From CAVYXK01 sp963772445 (lineage in GTDB: Bacteria; Pseudomonadota; Alphaproteobacteria; Acetobacterales; Acetobacteraceae): DNA of 64,000 nt. The stretch covers positions 868,001-932,000 of the forward strand of contig CAVYXK010000019.1 in the NCBI GenBank assembly GCA_963772445.1. The letters are read 5' to 3'. Position numbers and translations under genes: made by a program. This document shows, piece by piece, positions 54,031 to 61,589 of the stretch (within the stretch, counting starts at the first letter, position 1; each line of letters opens with the position of its first letter). The notes under the pieces were generated by a model. The model worked only from the letters and a program-made list of their open reading frames with translations, ran no database searches and was not told the origin of the DNA.

Positions 54031-54060
54031 GAGGCGCCGTTGCGAGGGGCGCGCGCTAAT

Positions 54061-54187
54061 CCACCTCTCCCGCTCTGCGGGAGAGGTCGCGGCGCGTCAG
54101 CGCCGCGGGTGAGGGTGCCGGGCTGGGTGGCACCCTCACTCGGCTCGCTTCGCTCGCCGACCTCTCCCGCAGCGCGAGAGAGGTGGA
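54061..54187. repeat. REP-like intergenic repeat pair, copy B
   Basis: Two units in inverted orientation: CCACCTCTCCCGCTCTGCGG... with GGGTGAGGGTGCC, then CACCCTCAC...GACCTCTCCCGC ending GAGAGAGGTGG. They form a long imperfect palindrome between the binding-protein and permease genes of one operon. The last bases (AGAGAGGTGGAG) seem to supply the ribosome site of the permease gene at 54195. Confidence 0.75.
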
Positions 54188-54194
54188 GTTTTGC

Positions 54195-55206
54195 ATGCTG
54201 AAATACCTGCTCCGTCGCACGCTGGAGCTGGTTCTGACGCTCGTCCTCGCATCCTTCGTCGTGTTCATGGTGACCGAGTTCTCGCCGGGCAACGTGGCCC
54301 GCAAGACTCTGGGGCCGTTCGCGTTGCAGCAGCAGGTCGACGTCCTGTATGAGAAGTTGCATTTGAACGATCCATTGTTGATCCGCTACGTGCGCTGGCT
54401 CGGCGTGCTGACAGGAACTCGAAGCCGATCCATTGCAGGATCCTTCCCTCGGTCTGGATTTCAAGGACCCGCGCGGCGCGCAATATTTCGGTAATTTCGG
54501 CTATTCGACGCTCTACAAAGCACCAGTCAACGATATTCTGTGGAACCGCCTCGGCAACACCGCGCTGCTCGCCGGGCTCGCCTTCGCCGTCATCGTGCCG
54601 CTGTCGCTGCTGCTCGGCATCCTTGCCGGCATGCGCGCCGGAAGCACCATCGACCGGATGGTTTCCGCCACGTCGATCGTGATGACCTCGATACCGGAAT
54701 TTGCACTCGGCGTGATGCTGGTGGCGGTGTTCGTCGTCAGCCTGCACTGGCTGCCCGGCACAAGCACGCTCGACCCGAGCAGCGCCTGGTCGATGGCAGC
54801 GCAGCTCGTGCTGCCGGTCGCCACCCTGTCTATTTACAACTCCGGCTATGTGGCGCGCATGGTGCGCAGCTCGATGGCCGAGGTGATGACGCGGCCCTAC
54901 ATCCGCACCGCGGTGCTGAAGGGTCTGCCGCGCCGGCAGGTGATCCTGCGTCATGCACTGCGCAACGCGATGATCGCGCCGTTCACCGTGATGCTGCTGC
55001 AGATCAACTGGCTGATCGGCGGCGTGGTGGTGACCGAGCTGGTGTTCGCCTATCCCGGCTTCGGCCGCATGCTGCTCGACGCAGCGCTGTTCGGCGACAT
55101 CTCATTGATCGAGGCGGCGACCTTGATCGCGCTCCTGGTTGCCACCACGACGCAGTTGCTGAGCGATATCGGCTACCGCGTGCTCGATCCGCAGAGCCGC
55201 CGATGA
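54195..55206 (+). CDS. Dpp/Opp-type ABC permease (DppB-like), one frameshift
   Basis: About 337 residues read through. The N-terminus MLKYLLRRTLELVLTLVLASFVVFMVTEFSPG is the standard DppB start. The frame breaks near 54415; one frame over the text continues LEADPLQDPSLGLDFKD, then spans including NTALLAGLAFAVIVPLSLLLGILAGM and the EAA loop VLKGLPRRQVILRHALRNAMIAP. A single missing base explains it. The stop overlaps the next permease start (ATGA). It forms the membrane channel with the following gene product. Confidence 0.87.
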
Positions 55207-56118
55207 GCGTCGTGCAAACACGGCTGTCGGTCGCCCCGGCGCGCACGCTGCCAGCAATTCCGGCTATCGAGGCCGAATCGGTTGAAGGCCGCGCGCCCGG
55301 CCTGCTGCGCCGCCTGCCAAGCTCCCGCGTGGCGATGGTCGGGCTGGCTTTGGTGCTGTTCTGGGTGGCTGTCGCGCTGCTCGCGCCGGTGCTGCCCGTG
55401 CCCTCGCCCACAGCACAGGACTATGCTGCGATCGCCCATCCTGGATCGAGCGCGCGGCACCTGCTCGGTGTCGATCCGCTCGGGCGTGACACACTGGCCA
55501 GAGTGGTCTGGGGCGCGCGCACCGTGCTCGCGGTGGCGCCGGCTGCAGTGCTGGCCGCTTATGTCGTGGGTTGCGCAATGGGCCTGCTCGCCGGCTATTA
55601 CCGCGGCTGGGTGGATGTCGTCATCAGCCGCGTGTCCGACGTGATCCTGTCCTTCCCCGTGGTCGTGCTCTACGTGATCCTGATTGCCAATATCGGACCG
55701 TCGGCGCTGAACATCGTGGTGGCGGCAGGTACTGGCCTCGGCTCCTGGGATCGCACGCATCGTGCGGGGACTGGTGCTGTCGCTGATGCACCAGGATTTC
55801 ATCGCGGCTGCGGAGCTGCGGCGCGAATCCGATCTCTACATCATGCTGGTCGAACTGTTGCCGAATTGTCGTGGGCCGCTAATCACCGATTTCTGCCTGC
55901 GGCTGGGTTACGTCACGATCGCGATCGGCACGCTTGGCTTTCTCGGCCTCGGCCTTCCGCCGCCGACGCCAGACTGGGGCGGTATGGTCAAGCAGGGTAC
56001 GGCGATGCTCACGGTGTATCCGCACATGTCGCTTTACCCAGCCTTCGCACTGGTGTCGCTGGTGCTCGGGTTCAACCTGTTGGCCGACGGGCTCACCGAG
56101 CTCTCCATGTCGGACTGA
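55203..56118 (+). CDS. Dpp/Opp-type ABC permease (DppC-like), one frameshift
   Basis: About 305 residues read through. A cytosolic N-terminus and first span (VAMVGLALVLFWVAVALLAP) are followed by HLLGVDPLGRDTLARVVWGARTVL, the DppC hallmark, and further spans. The frame breaks near 55735 and continues as PGIARIVRGLVLSLMHQDFIAAAELR (the EAA loop) to LGFNLLADGLTELSM at the end. A one-base indel is the likely cause. It lies directly between the first permease and the fused ATPase. Confidence 0.87.
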
Positions 56119-56127
56119 GCCGCACCG

Positions 56128-58167
56128 GTGACGCTGCTTTCGATCGAAAATCTCTGCGTCGAATACCGGACCTCCGCCGGGCGATCGGTGGTGATCCCGG
56201 ATTTCTCGCTCTCGATCGAGCCGGGCGAGAGCTTCGGGCTGGTCGGTGAATCCGGCTGCGGCAAATCGACCTTGCTGATGGCGATCATGGGCTATCTCGG
56301 CCGCAATGGTGCCATCCCGAAGGGTCGCATCGTGTTCGAAGGCCGCGACCTCGTCGGCCTTCCCGATGCGGATCTGCGCCGGGTGCGCGGCTCACGCATC
56401 GGTATCGTCTATCAGGAACCCGGCGCTGCGCTGAACCCCAGTCTGACGATCGGACGGCAATTGACGGAGGTGCCGCTGCTGCACGGCGCCGACTTGGCAG
56501 AGGCGCGCCAGATGGTGGTGCGCGTGTTGAGCGACGTGCATCTGCCTAATCCGGAATCGGTGATGCGGCGCTATCCGCATCAGGTCTCCGGCGGCCAGAA
56601 GCAGCGCGTGGTGCTGGCGATGGCGCTGCTCGCCAATCCCGCGTTGCTGCTGCTGGATGAGCCCACCACGGGGCTGGATGTGACAGTGGCGGCAGCGGTG
56701 CTCGACCTGGTGAACGAACTGCGCCGGAAATATCGCACCGCGCTCATATACGTGTCTCACAATCTCGGCGTGATTGCTCAGGTCTGCGCCCATATCGGCG
56801 TCATGTACGCGGGCGAAATGGTGGAGAGTGCACCTGTTGCAGCGCTGTTCGCATCACCCCGACACCCCTACACGCGCGGGCTGATCGCCTCGTTGCCGCA
56901 AGTCGGGGCGGACAAGCATTCCGCCCCGCTGATCCCGATACCCGGCACCGTTCCGAGCCCGGCGGCTGCGCGGCGCGGCTGCGCCTTTGCCCCGCGCTGT
57001 ACCGACGCCCGCGCGGGACAATGCGACAGCGGCGCCATCGCGATCGAGCCTGCCGCGCCCGGCCACCTGGTGCGCTGCGTGCGTTTCGCCGAGCTTGCGC
57101 CGCTGGTTGCTGCCGGTGGGCTCGGTGTCGACGCAACCGACGCGGGTGAGGTGGTGCTCGAGGCTCACCAGCTCAGCCGGGTGTTCAAGGTCGGCCGGTT
57201 CCGTCTCGTTGCCAACGATGAGCTTGACATCGCGGCACGGCGCGGGCGCGTGCTGGCAATTGTCGGCGAATCGGGTTCCGGCAAAAGCACCTTCGCCCGC
57301 ATCCTTTCCGGACTGGACCGCGCGAGCGGCGGCAGCCTGCGTTTCCATGGTGTCGATATCGCGACGACCCCGGTGCGCCGGCGCGACGCGGCGCAGGTGG
57401 CGGCGATTCAGATGGTGTTCCAGAACCCGGATGGCACGCTCAATCCGTCGCATCGGGTCGGCCGACCGTTGGCGCGCGCGCTGCGCCGGTTCGGCGTGGC
57501 GCGAGGCCGGCGGGTGATCGGCGCTCGCGTGCGCGCGTTGCTGGAGATGGTGCGGCTGCAGCCGGCAGTGAGGTATTCGCTGCCGCGGCAGCTCTCCGGC
57601 GGGCAGAAGCAGCGCATCGCCATCGCCCGCGCCTTTGCCGGCAATCCGGAGCTGCTGATCGCAGACGAGCCGGTGTCATCGCTGGATGTTTCGGTGCAAG
57701 CCGCCGTGGTGAACCTGCTGCTCGGTATCCAGGCCGACAGCGGCACGACGATGATCTTCATCAGCCACGACTTGGTGCTGGTGCGCTATTTGGCCGACGA
57801 GGTGGTGGTGATGTATCTCGGCCGGGTGATGGAGTGCGGGCCGGTGCAGGCGCTGTTCAGCCCGCCGTATCACCCGTACACCGAGGCACTGCTGTCGGCG
57901 GTGCCTCTGCCTGACCCGTCGGCCGCTCGTTCGCGTATTCGACTGGTGGGCGAGATCCCGAGCCCCCTCGACCCGCCTCCCGGCTGTCGCTTCGCCGGCC
58001 GCTGCCCGCGCAAAGTGGGCGCGGTCTGCGACACGGTGCCGCCGCCGGCCCGCGAGGCAGGGGACGGGCATTTGATCTTCTGCCACATCCCGCTGGAGGA
58101 ATTGCGACGTGTGCCGCCGGTGTTCGGGCGTGTGGCGGCGGAGGGGGTTGGTGCTGGCGGGGCGTGA
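56128..58167 (+). CDS. Fused Dpp/Opp-type ABC ATPases (DppD-DppF in one chain)
   Basis: 679 residues from a GTG. Domain 1: Walker A GESGCGKST near residue 40, VSGGQKQR, Walker B LLLLDEPTTGLD, and the Cys-rich oligopeptide tail RRGCAFAPRC. Domain 2: Walker A GESGSGKST near 382, LSGGQKQR, LLIADEPVSSLD, tail CRFAGRCPR. The cysteines in each tail may bind an iron-sulfur cluster as in MalK-like Dpp ATPases. Fusion of the two usually separate ATPases is known in alphaproteobacteria. It completes the importer that starts at 52351. Confidence 0.93.
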   Translation: MTLLSIENLCVEYRTSAGRSVVIPDFSLSIEPGESFGLVGESGCGKSTLLMAIMGYLGRNGAIPKGRIVFEGRDLVGLPDADLRRVRGSRIGIVYQEPGAALNPSLTIGRQLTEVPLLHGADLAEARQMVVRVLSDVHLPNPESVMRRYPHQVSGGQKQRVVLAMALLANPALLLLDEPTTGLDVTVAAAVLDLVNELRRKYRTALIYVSHNLGVIAQVCAHIGVMYAGEMVESAPVAALFASPRHPYTRGLIASLPQVGADKHSAPLIPIPGTVPSPAAARRGCAFAPRCTDARAGQCDSGAIAIEPAAPGHLVRCVRFAELAPLVAAGGLGVDATDAGEVVLEAHQLSRVFKVGRFRLVANDELDIAARRGRVLAIVGESGSGKSTFARILSGLDRASGGSLRFHGVDIATTPVRRRDAAQVAAIQMVFQNPDGTLNPSHRVGRPLARALRRFGVARGRRVIGARVRALLEMVRLQPAVRYSLPRQLSGGQKQRIAIARAFAGNPELLIADEPVSSLDVSVQAAVVNLLLGIQADSGTTMIFISHDLVLVRYLADEVVVMYLGRVMECGPVQALFSPPYHPYTEALLSAVPLPDPSAARSRIRLVGEIPSPLDPPPGCRFAGRCPRKVGAVCDTVPPPAREAGDGHLIFCHIPLEELRRVPPVFGRVAAEGVGAGGA

Positions 58168-58171
58168 TGTT

Positions 58172-58231
58172 CACCTCTCCCGCGCTGCGGGAGAGGTCGC
58201 CGCGCATAGCGCGGCGGGTGAGTGTGCCGGG
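58172..58231 (+). repeat. REP-like intergenic repeat, copy C (left of DUF559 gene)
   Basis: CACCTCTCCCGCGCTGCGGG... hairpin followed by TCGCCGCGC...GCGGCGGGTGAGTGTGCCGGG. Same element as 54061-54187. With copy D it flanks the DUF559 gene in inverted orientation. Confidence 0.75.
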
Positions 58232-58286
58232 AGGAGGGCTCCCTATAGTAACCCCCGCTCCACCAGCGTCTCCGCTTCATCGGGCG

Positions 58287-58628
58287 ATGCTGAACCACTT
58301 CGCCCGCGACCTTCGCAAATACGCCACTCACCCCGAGCGGCTGTTGTGGAAACGGCTACGAGACCGACGCCTGTGCGGATATAAGTTTCGTAGACAACAT
58401 CCTATCGGACCATTCGTCGTTGACTTCGCATACCGGGGGGAATGGCTGGTAGTCGAAGTGGACGGCGAGCAGCACGTCGAGTCCGAGTCGGACATGCTGC
58501 GCACCGCGTGGCTGCATGAGCATGGTTGGCGTGTCATCCGGTTCTGGAACAACGACATCCTGGCATATCCGGATGAGGTGGTCGCGACGATCCTGCGGGT
58601 ATTGAGAGAGGGGACGGAGCAGGATTGA
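58287..58628 (+). CDS. DUF559 (Vsr-like) endonuclease-domain protein
   Basis: 113 residues. MLNHFARDLRKYATHPERLLWKRLRDRRL, KFRRQHPIGPFVVDFAY, VVEVDGEQHVESE, then LHEHGWRVIRFWNNDIL are the complete DUF559 pattern, a PD-(D/E)XK-type fold related to the very-short-patch mismatch endonuclease. The acidic residues in FVVDFAY and VEVDGEQH are the likely catalytic ones. The ATG gives the family start; the frame is open through the upstream repeat. It is flanked by inverted copies of a REP-like repeat and is unrelated to the transport and oxidase genes around it. Confidence 0.85.
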   Translation: MLNHFARDLRKYATHPERLLWKRLRDRRLCGYKFRRQHPIGPFVVDFAYRGEWLVVEVDGEQHVESESDMLRTAWLHEHGWRVIRFWNNDILAYPDEVVATILRVLREGTEQD

Positions 58629-58666
58629 TAGCGGGTGTAAGCGGGTGTCAGATTTGAGCCTCACCC

Positions 58667-58723
58667 CCGGCACCCTCACCCGCCGCGCCGCGCGCGGCGA
58701 CCTCTCCCGCAGAGCGGGAGAGG
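58667..58723 (-). repeat. REP-like intergenic repeat, copy D (right of DUF559 gene)
   Basis: Reverse complement reads CCTCTCCCGCTCTGCGGGAG, then TCGCCGCGC...GGCGGGTGAGGGTGCCGG. Inverted relative to copy C across the DUF559 gene. It ends 10 bases from the stop codon of the convergent M24 gene. Confidence 0.75.
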
Positions 58724-58732
58724 CGGATTCTC

Positions 58733-59974
58733 CTACAACAACTTCCTCTCAAACGGATACGTGTTCAGCGCCACCGCCCCGTCTTTCGTCACCAGCACCT
58801 GATCCTCTAGCTTCACCCCGTACGGCGCCCCGTCCTTGCCGGAGTAGCACTCCAGGCAGAACACCATGTTCTCCCGTATCACCCGCCCGCCAGGCGAATC
58901 CTCCCGCAGGTCCTGGGGGTACGGAATGCCCGGTCCTTCGTCCTCCAGCCCCGCCTGGTGCACCATCGAGCCATAACGACCGCTCACGTATCCCTCCGGC
59001 AGCTTCGGGGCGGCATGCGAGAATTCCTCGAACGTCATGCCCGGCTTCATCAGCTCGCGCATGCCGTTCACGCAGTCATAGGCGATGCGGTAAGCCTCTT
59101 TCTGCCCGTCGGTTCCCTCATCACCGCACAGGAAGGTGCGCGAAACGTCCAGCACATAGCCCTCATATCCGTTGGCATCGGTGTCGATGCCGACCAGATC
59201 GCCCGGCTGTACCAGCTTGTCGTGCGCCTCGGACATCCAGGGATTGGTATTGGTACCTGACGCAACCAGCCGGGTGAAGATGAACTCGCCGTGCTGACGC
59301 AGCAGCGTATCGCTGAGCACGGCGAGCAGCTCGTATTCGCGCACCCCTGGGCGGATCGCTGCTTCGAATTCGGCGAACATCGTATCGGCGATGGCGCCGT
59401 TCAGGATCATAAGCTGCACTTCCTCCGGCGTCTTGATCTCCCGCGCATCAACGGTCGCCGGGCTGGGGTCGGTGACGCGGATGCCTTGCTCGGTCAGCGC
59501 CTGGAAGCCGAACCCGTCCAGTTTATCGACGGCCAACGGAGCGCCGGGACAGCCGAGCTCCGCCATCGTGCTCTTCACCGACTCCGCCCAGCGCCGCGCC
59601 CGCACTGCCCCCAGCGTGCCGGCGTATTGCCAGGAGATCGCCGGACGCACGTCGCGCACCAGCTTCTGCGAGACGTGCATCGAGGTCCGATATTCGAACA
59701 GCACCGGATCGCGTTCGGCAGCGAGCAGGCAGTATCGCGCCAGCGTCGTCGCGGTCCACACGCCCATCACGTCGGTGCCGGTCGCATAGCGGATATTGGC
59801 CGGGTTGAAGAACAGGCAGATCGGAATGTCGTGCTGCCGCATCGCCGCCCGCAATCGCGCCAGGCGGTTCGCCCGCAATGCCGCCATATCGATCTCGTTC
59901 AGATTGGGCACTCGCAGGCGCTGCACATGCGGGTTGTGCGGGCGCGACACGCCTGGGTCGCCAACTGCGATCAT
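58733..59974 (-). CDS. M24-family metalloenzyme, DddP/Xaa-Pro-dipeptidase-like
   Basis: 413 residues from an ATG behind GGAGGAG. A creatinase-type N-terminal domain (NPANIRYATGTDVMGVW) precedes a pita-bread domain with six metal ligands: Asp264, Asp266, Asp276, His339, Glu375 and Glu390. Their spacing (2, 10, 63, 36, 15) is close to that remembered for the DMSP lyase DddP. Asp345, six after His339, sits where DddP has its catalytic Asp (GLEDEG against GLCDEW). Creatinase proper lacks the metal site, so it is not that. It is divergent from soxB with 79 bases between. DMSP lyase, ectoine hydrolase-like or dipeptidase roles remain open. Confidence 0.75.
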   Translation of the reverse strand: MIAVGDPGVSRPHNPHVQRLRVPNLNEIDMAALRANRLARLRAAMRQHDIPICLFFNPANIRYATGTDVMGVWTATTLARYCLLAAERDPVLFEYRTSMHVSQKLVRDVRPAISWQYAGTLGAVRARRWAESVKSTMAELGCPGAPLAVDKLDGFGFQALTEQGIRVTDPSPATVDAREIKTPEEVQLMILNGAIADTMFAEFEAAIRPGVREYELLAVLSDTLLRQHGEFIFTRLVASGTNTNPWMSEAHDKLVQPGDLVGIDTDANGYEGYVLDVSRTFLCGDEGTDGQKEAYRIAYDCVNGMRELMKPGMTFEEFSHAAPKLPEGYVSGRYGSMVHQAGLEDEGPGIPYPQDLREDSPGGRVIRENMVFCLECYSGKDGAPYGVKLEDQVLVTKDGAVALNTYPFERKLL

Positions 59975-60053
59975 CGTCTTCTCCTCCACCATCCAGGCAG
60001 CAGCTTGCTCCTCTGCCGGTCGCGCCGCATAGTCCCCGGGAGCGGGGAGGATC

Positions 60054-61304
60054 ATGCGTTATTCCGGCTTACGACTGCTGACTCAGGCGATCGTCGGCAA
60101 CCAGGGCTGGACACCAGCCTGGCGCGATCCGCCGCCGAAACCGGAATACGACGTGATCATCATCGGCGGCGGCGGCCACGGGCTGGCCAGCGCCTATTAC
60201 CTGGCAAAGGAACACGGCATCACCAATGTCGCAGTGCTGGAGAAGGGGCCGATCGGCCTCGGCAACACCGGCCGCAACACGACCATCATCCGCTCGAACT
60301 ACCTGCTGCCGGAGAACCACAATTTCTACGAATGGTCGCTAAAGCTGTGGGAGGGGCTGGAGCAGGACCTGAACTATAACGCGATGGTCAGCCAGCGCGG
60401 CGTGCTGATGCTGTCCCATTCCGATGCCGGGCGCAACGCCTTGGCGCGGCGAGGCAACGCCATGCGGCTTTCGGGCATCGACGCCGAGCTGCTCGATCGC
60501 GAGCAGGTGCGCGCCTTCTGCCCGCTGCTCGACATCGACAACGGGCGGTTCCCCATCATGGGCGGGCTATTGCAGCGCCGCGGCGGCAGCGCGCGGCACG
60601 ATGCGGTGGCCTGGGGTTTCGCCCGTGCGGCCGATGCGCGCGGCGTCGATATCATCCAGCACTGCGAAGTCACCGGCATCGAGGTGGAGGGTGGGCGGGT
60701 GACCGGCGTGCGCACCACGCGCGGCGACATCCGCGCACGCAAGATCGGGCTGGCGGTCGCCGGCAACACGTCGCGACTGGCGCAGATGGCAGGGTTGGAC
60801 GTGCCGATCGAAAGTCATGTGCTGCAGGCTTTCGTCAGCGAGGGCATCAAGCCTCTCGTCCATTCGGTGATCACCTTCGGCGCGGGACATTTCTATATCA
60901 GCCAGTCCGACAAGGGCGGGCTGGTGTTCGGCGGCGGGCTGGACGGTTGGAACAGCTATGCCCAGCGAGGCAACCTGCCGGTGCTGGAGGAAGTGTGGAC
61001 CGCCGGCATCGCGATGATGCCGTGCCTGTCGCGGCTGCGCGGCTTGCGCAACTGGGGCGGCGTGATGGACATGACGCCCGACGGTTCGCCGATCATCTGC
61101 CGCACGCCCATCGAGGGACTGACCATGACCGCCGGCTGGTGCTACGGCGGGTTCAAGGCGACGCCCGCCTCCGGCTGGTGTCATGCGTGGACGATCGCCA
61201 AGAACGAGCCGCACAAGCTGAACGCCGCGTTCACGCTGGAGCGTTTCCGCGAAGGCCGGCTGTTAGACGAGCGCGGGGCCGGCCCGTTCGCTTGGTTGCA
61301 GTAG
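60054..61304 (+). CDS. soxB: Sarcosine oxidase beta subunit
   Basis: Catalytic flavoprotein subunit of heterotetrameric sarcosine oxidase, which turns sarcosine into glycine and passes the methyl group to tetrahydrofolate. 416 residues. The N-terminal SGLRLLTQAIVGNQGW segment, FAD motif VIIIGGGGHGLASAYYLAKEHG, and GLGNTGRNTTIIRSNYL (the family's covalent FMN His region is expected nearby) match SoxB. The C-terminal FKATPASGWCHAWTIAKNEPH is characteristic. It starts divergently from the M24 gene and leads soxBDA. Confidence 0.95.
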   Translation: MRYSGLRLLTQAIVGNQGWTPAWRDPPPKPEYDVIIIGGGGHGLASAYYLAKEHGITNVAVLEKGPIGLGNTGRNTTIIRSNYLLPENHNFYEWSLKLWEGLEQDLNYNAMVSQRGVLMLSHSDAGRNALARRGNAMRLSGIDAELLDREQVRAFCPLLDIDNGRFPIMGGLLQRRGGSARHDAVAWGFARAADARGVDIIQHCEVTGIEVEGGRVTGVRTTRGDIRARKIGLAVAGNTSRLAQMAGLDVPIESHVLQAFVSEGIKPLVHSVITFGAGHFYISQSDKGGLVFGGGLDGWNSYAQRGNLPVLEEVWTAGIAMMPCLSRLRGLRNWGGVMDMTPDGSPIICRTPIEGLTMTAGWCYGGFKATPASGWCHAWTIAKNEPHKLNAAFTLERFREGRLLDERGAGPFAWLQ

Positions 61305-61313
61305 GGCGCGGGT

Positions 61314-61589
61314 ATGATTCGGATTGATTGCCCCTGGTGCGGCCCCCGAGACGAGATCGAGTTCACTTATCGTGGCGACGCCACCGTCCGTCGCCCCCCA
61401 TCGGACGCGCCGCTCGAAGTGTTCTACGAATACGTCTATGCCCGCCGAAACCCGCGCGGCTGGCACAAGGAATGGTGGCACCACGCGCATGGCTGCCGTC
61501 AGTACCTGCAAGTGGTCCGCCACACATTGACCCACGAGGTCCGCACCGTCTCGCGCGCCACTGACACCACCGAGCTTCCCATCGAATGA
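61314..61589 (+). CDS. soxD: Sarcosine oxidase delta subunit
   Basis: 91 residues, the usual size. MIRIDCPWCGPRDEIEF gives the first zinc ligands and HHAHGCRQYLQVVRHTLTHEV the rest. It is a small structural, zinc-binding subunit of the heterotetramer. Its stop overlaps the soxA start (ATGA), nine bases after soxB. Confidence 0.95.
   Translation: MIRIDCPWCGPRDEIEFTYRGDATVRRPPSDAPLEVFYEYVYARRNPRGWHKEWWHHAHGCRQYLQVVRHTLTHEVRTVSRATDTTELPIE

Noticed and set aside
58733..59974. Creatinase (creatine amidinohydrolase) for the M24 protein, because sarcosine oxidase is adjacent
   Set aside because: Creatinase lacks the metal ligands; this protein has all six, so it belongs to the metal-dependent branch.
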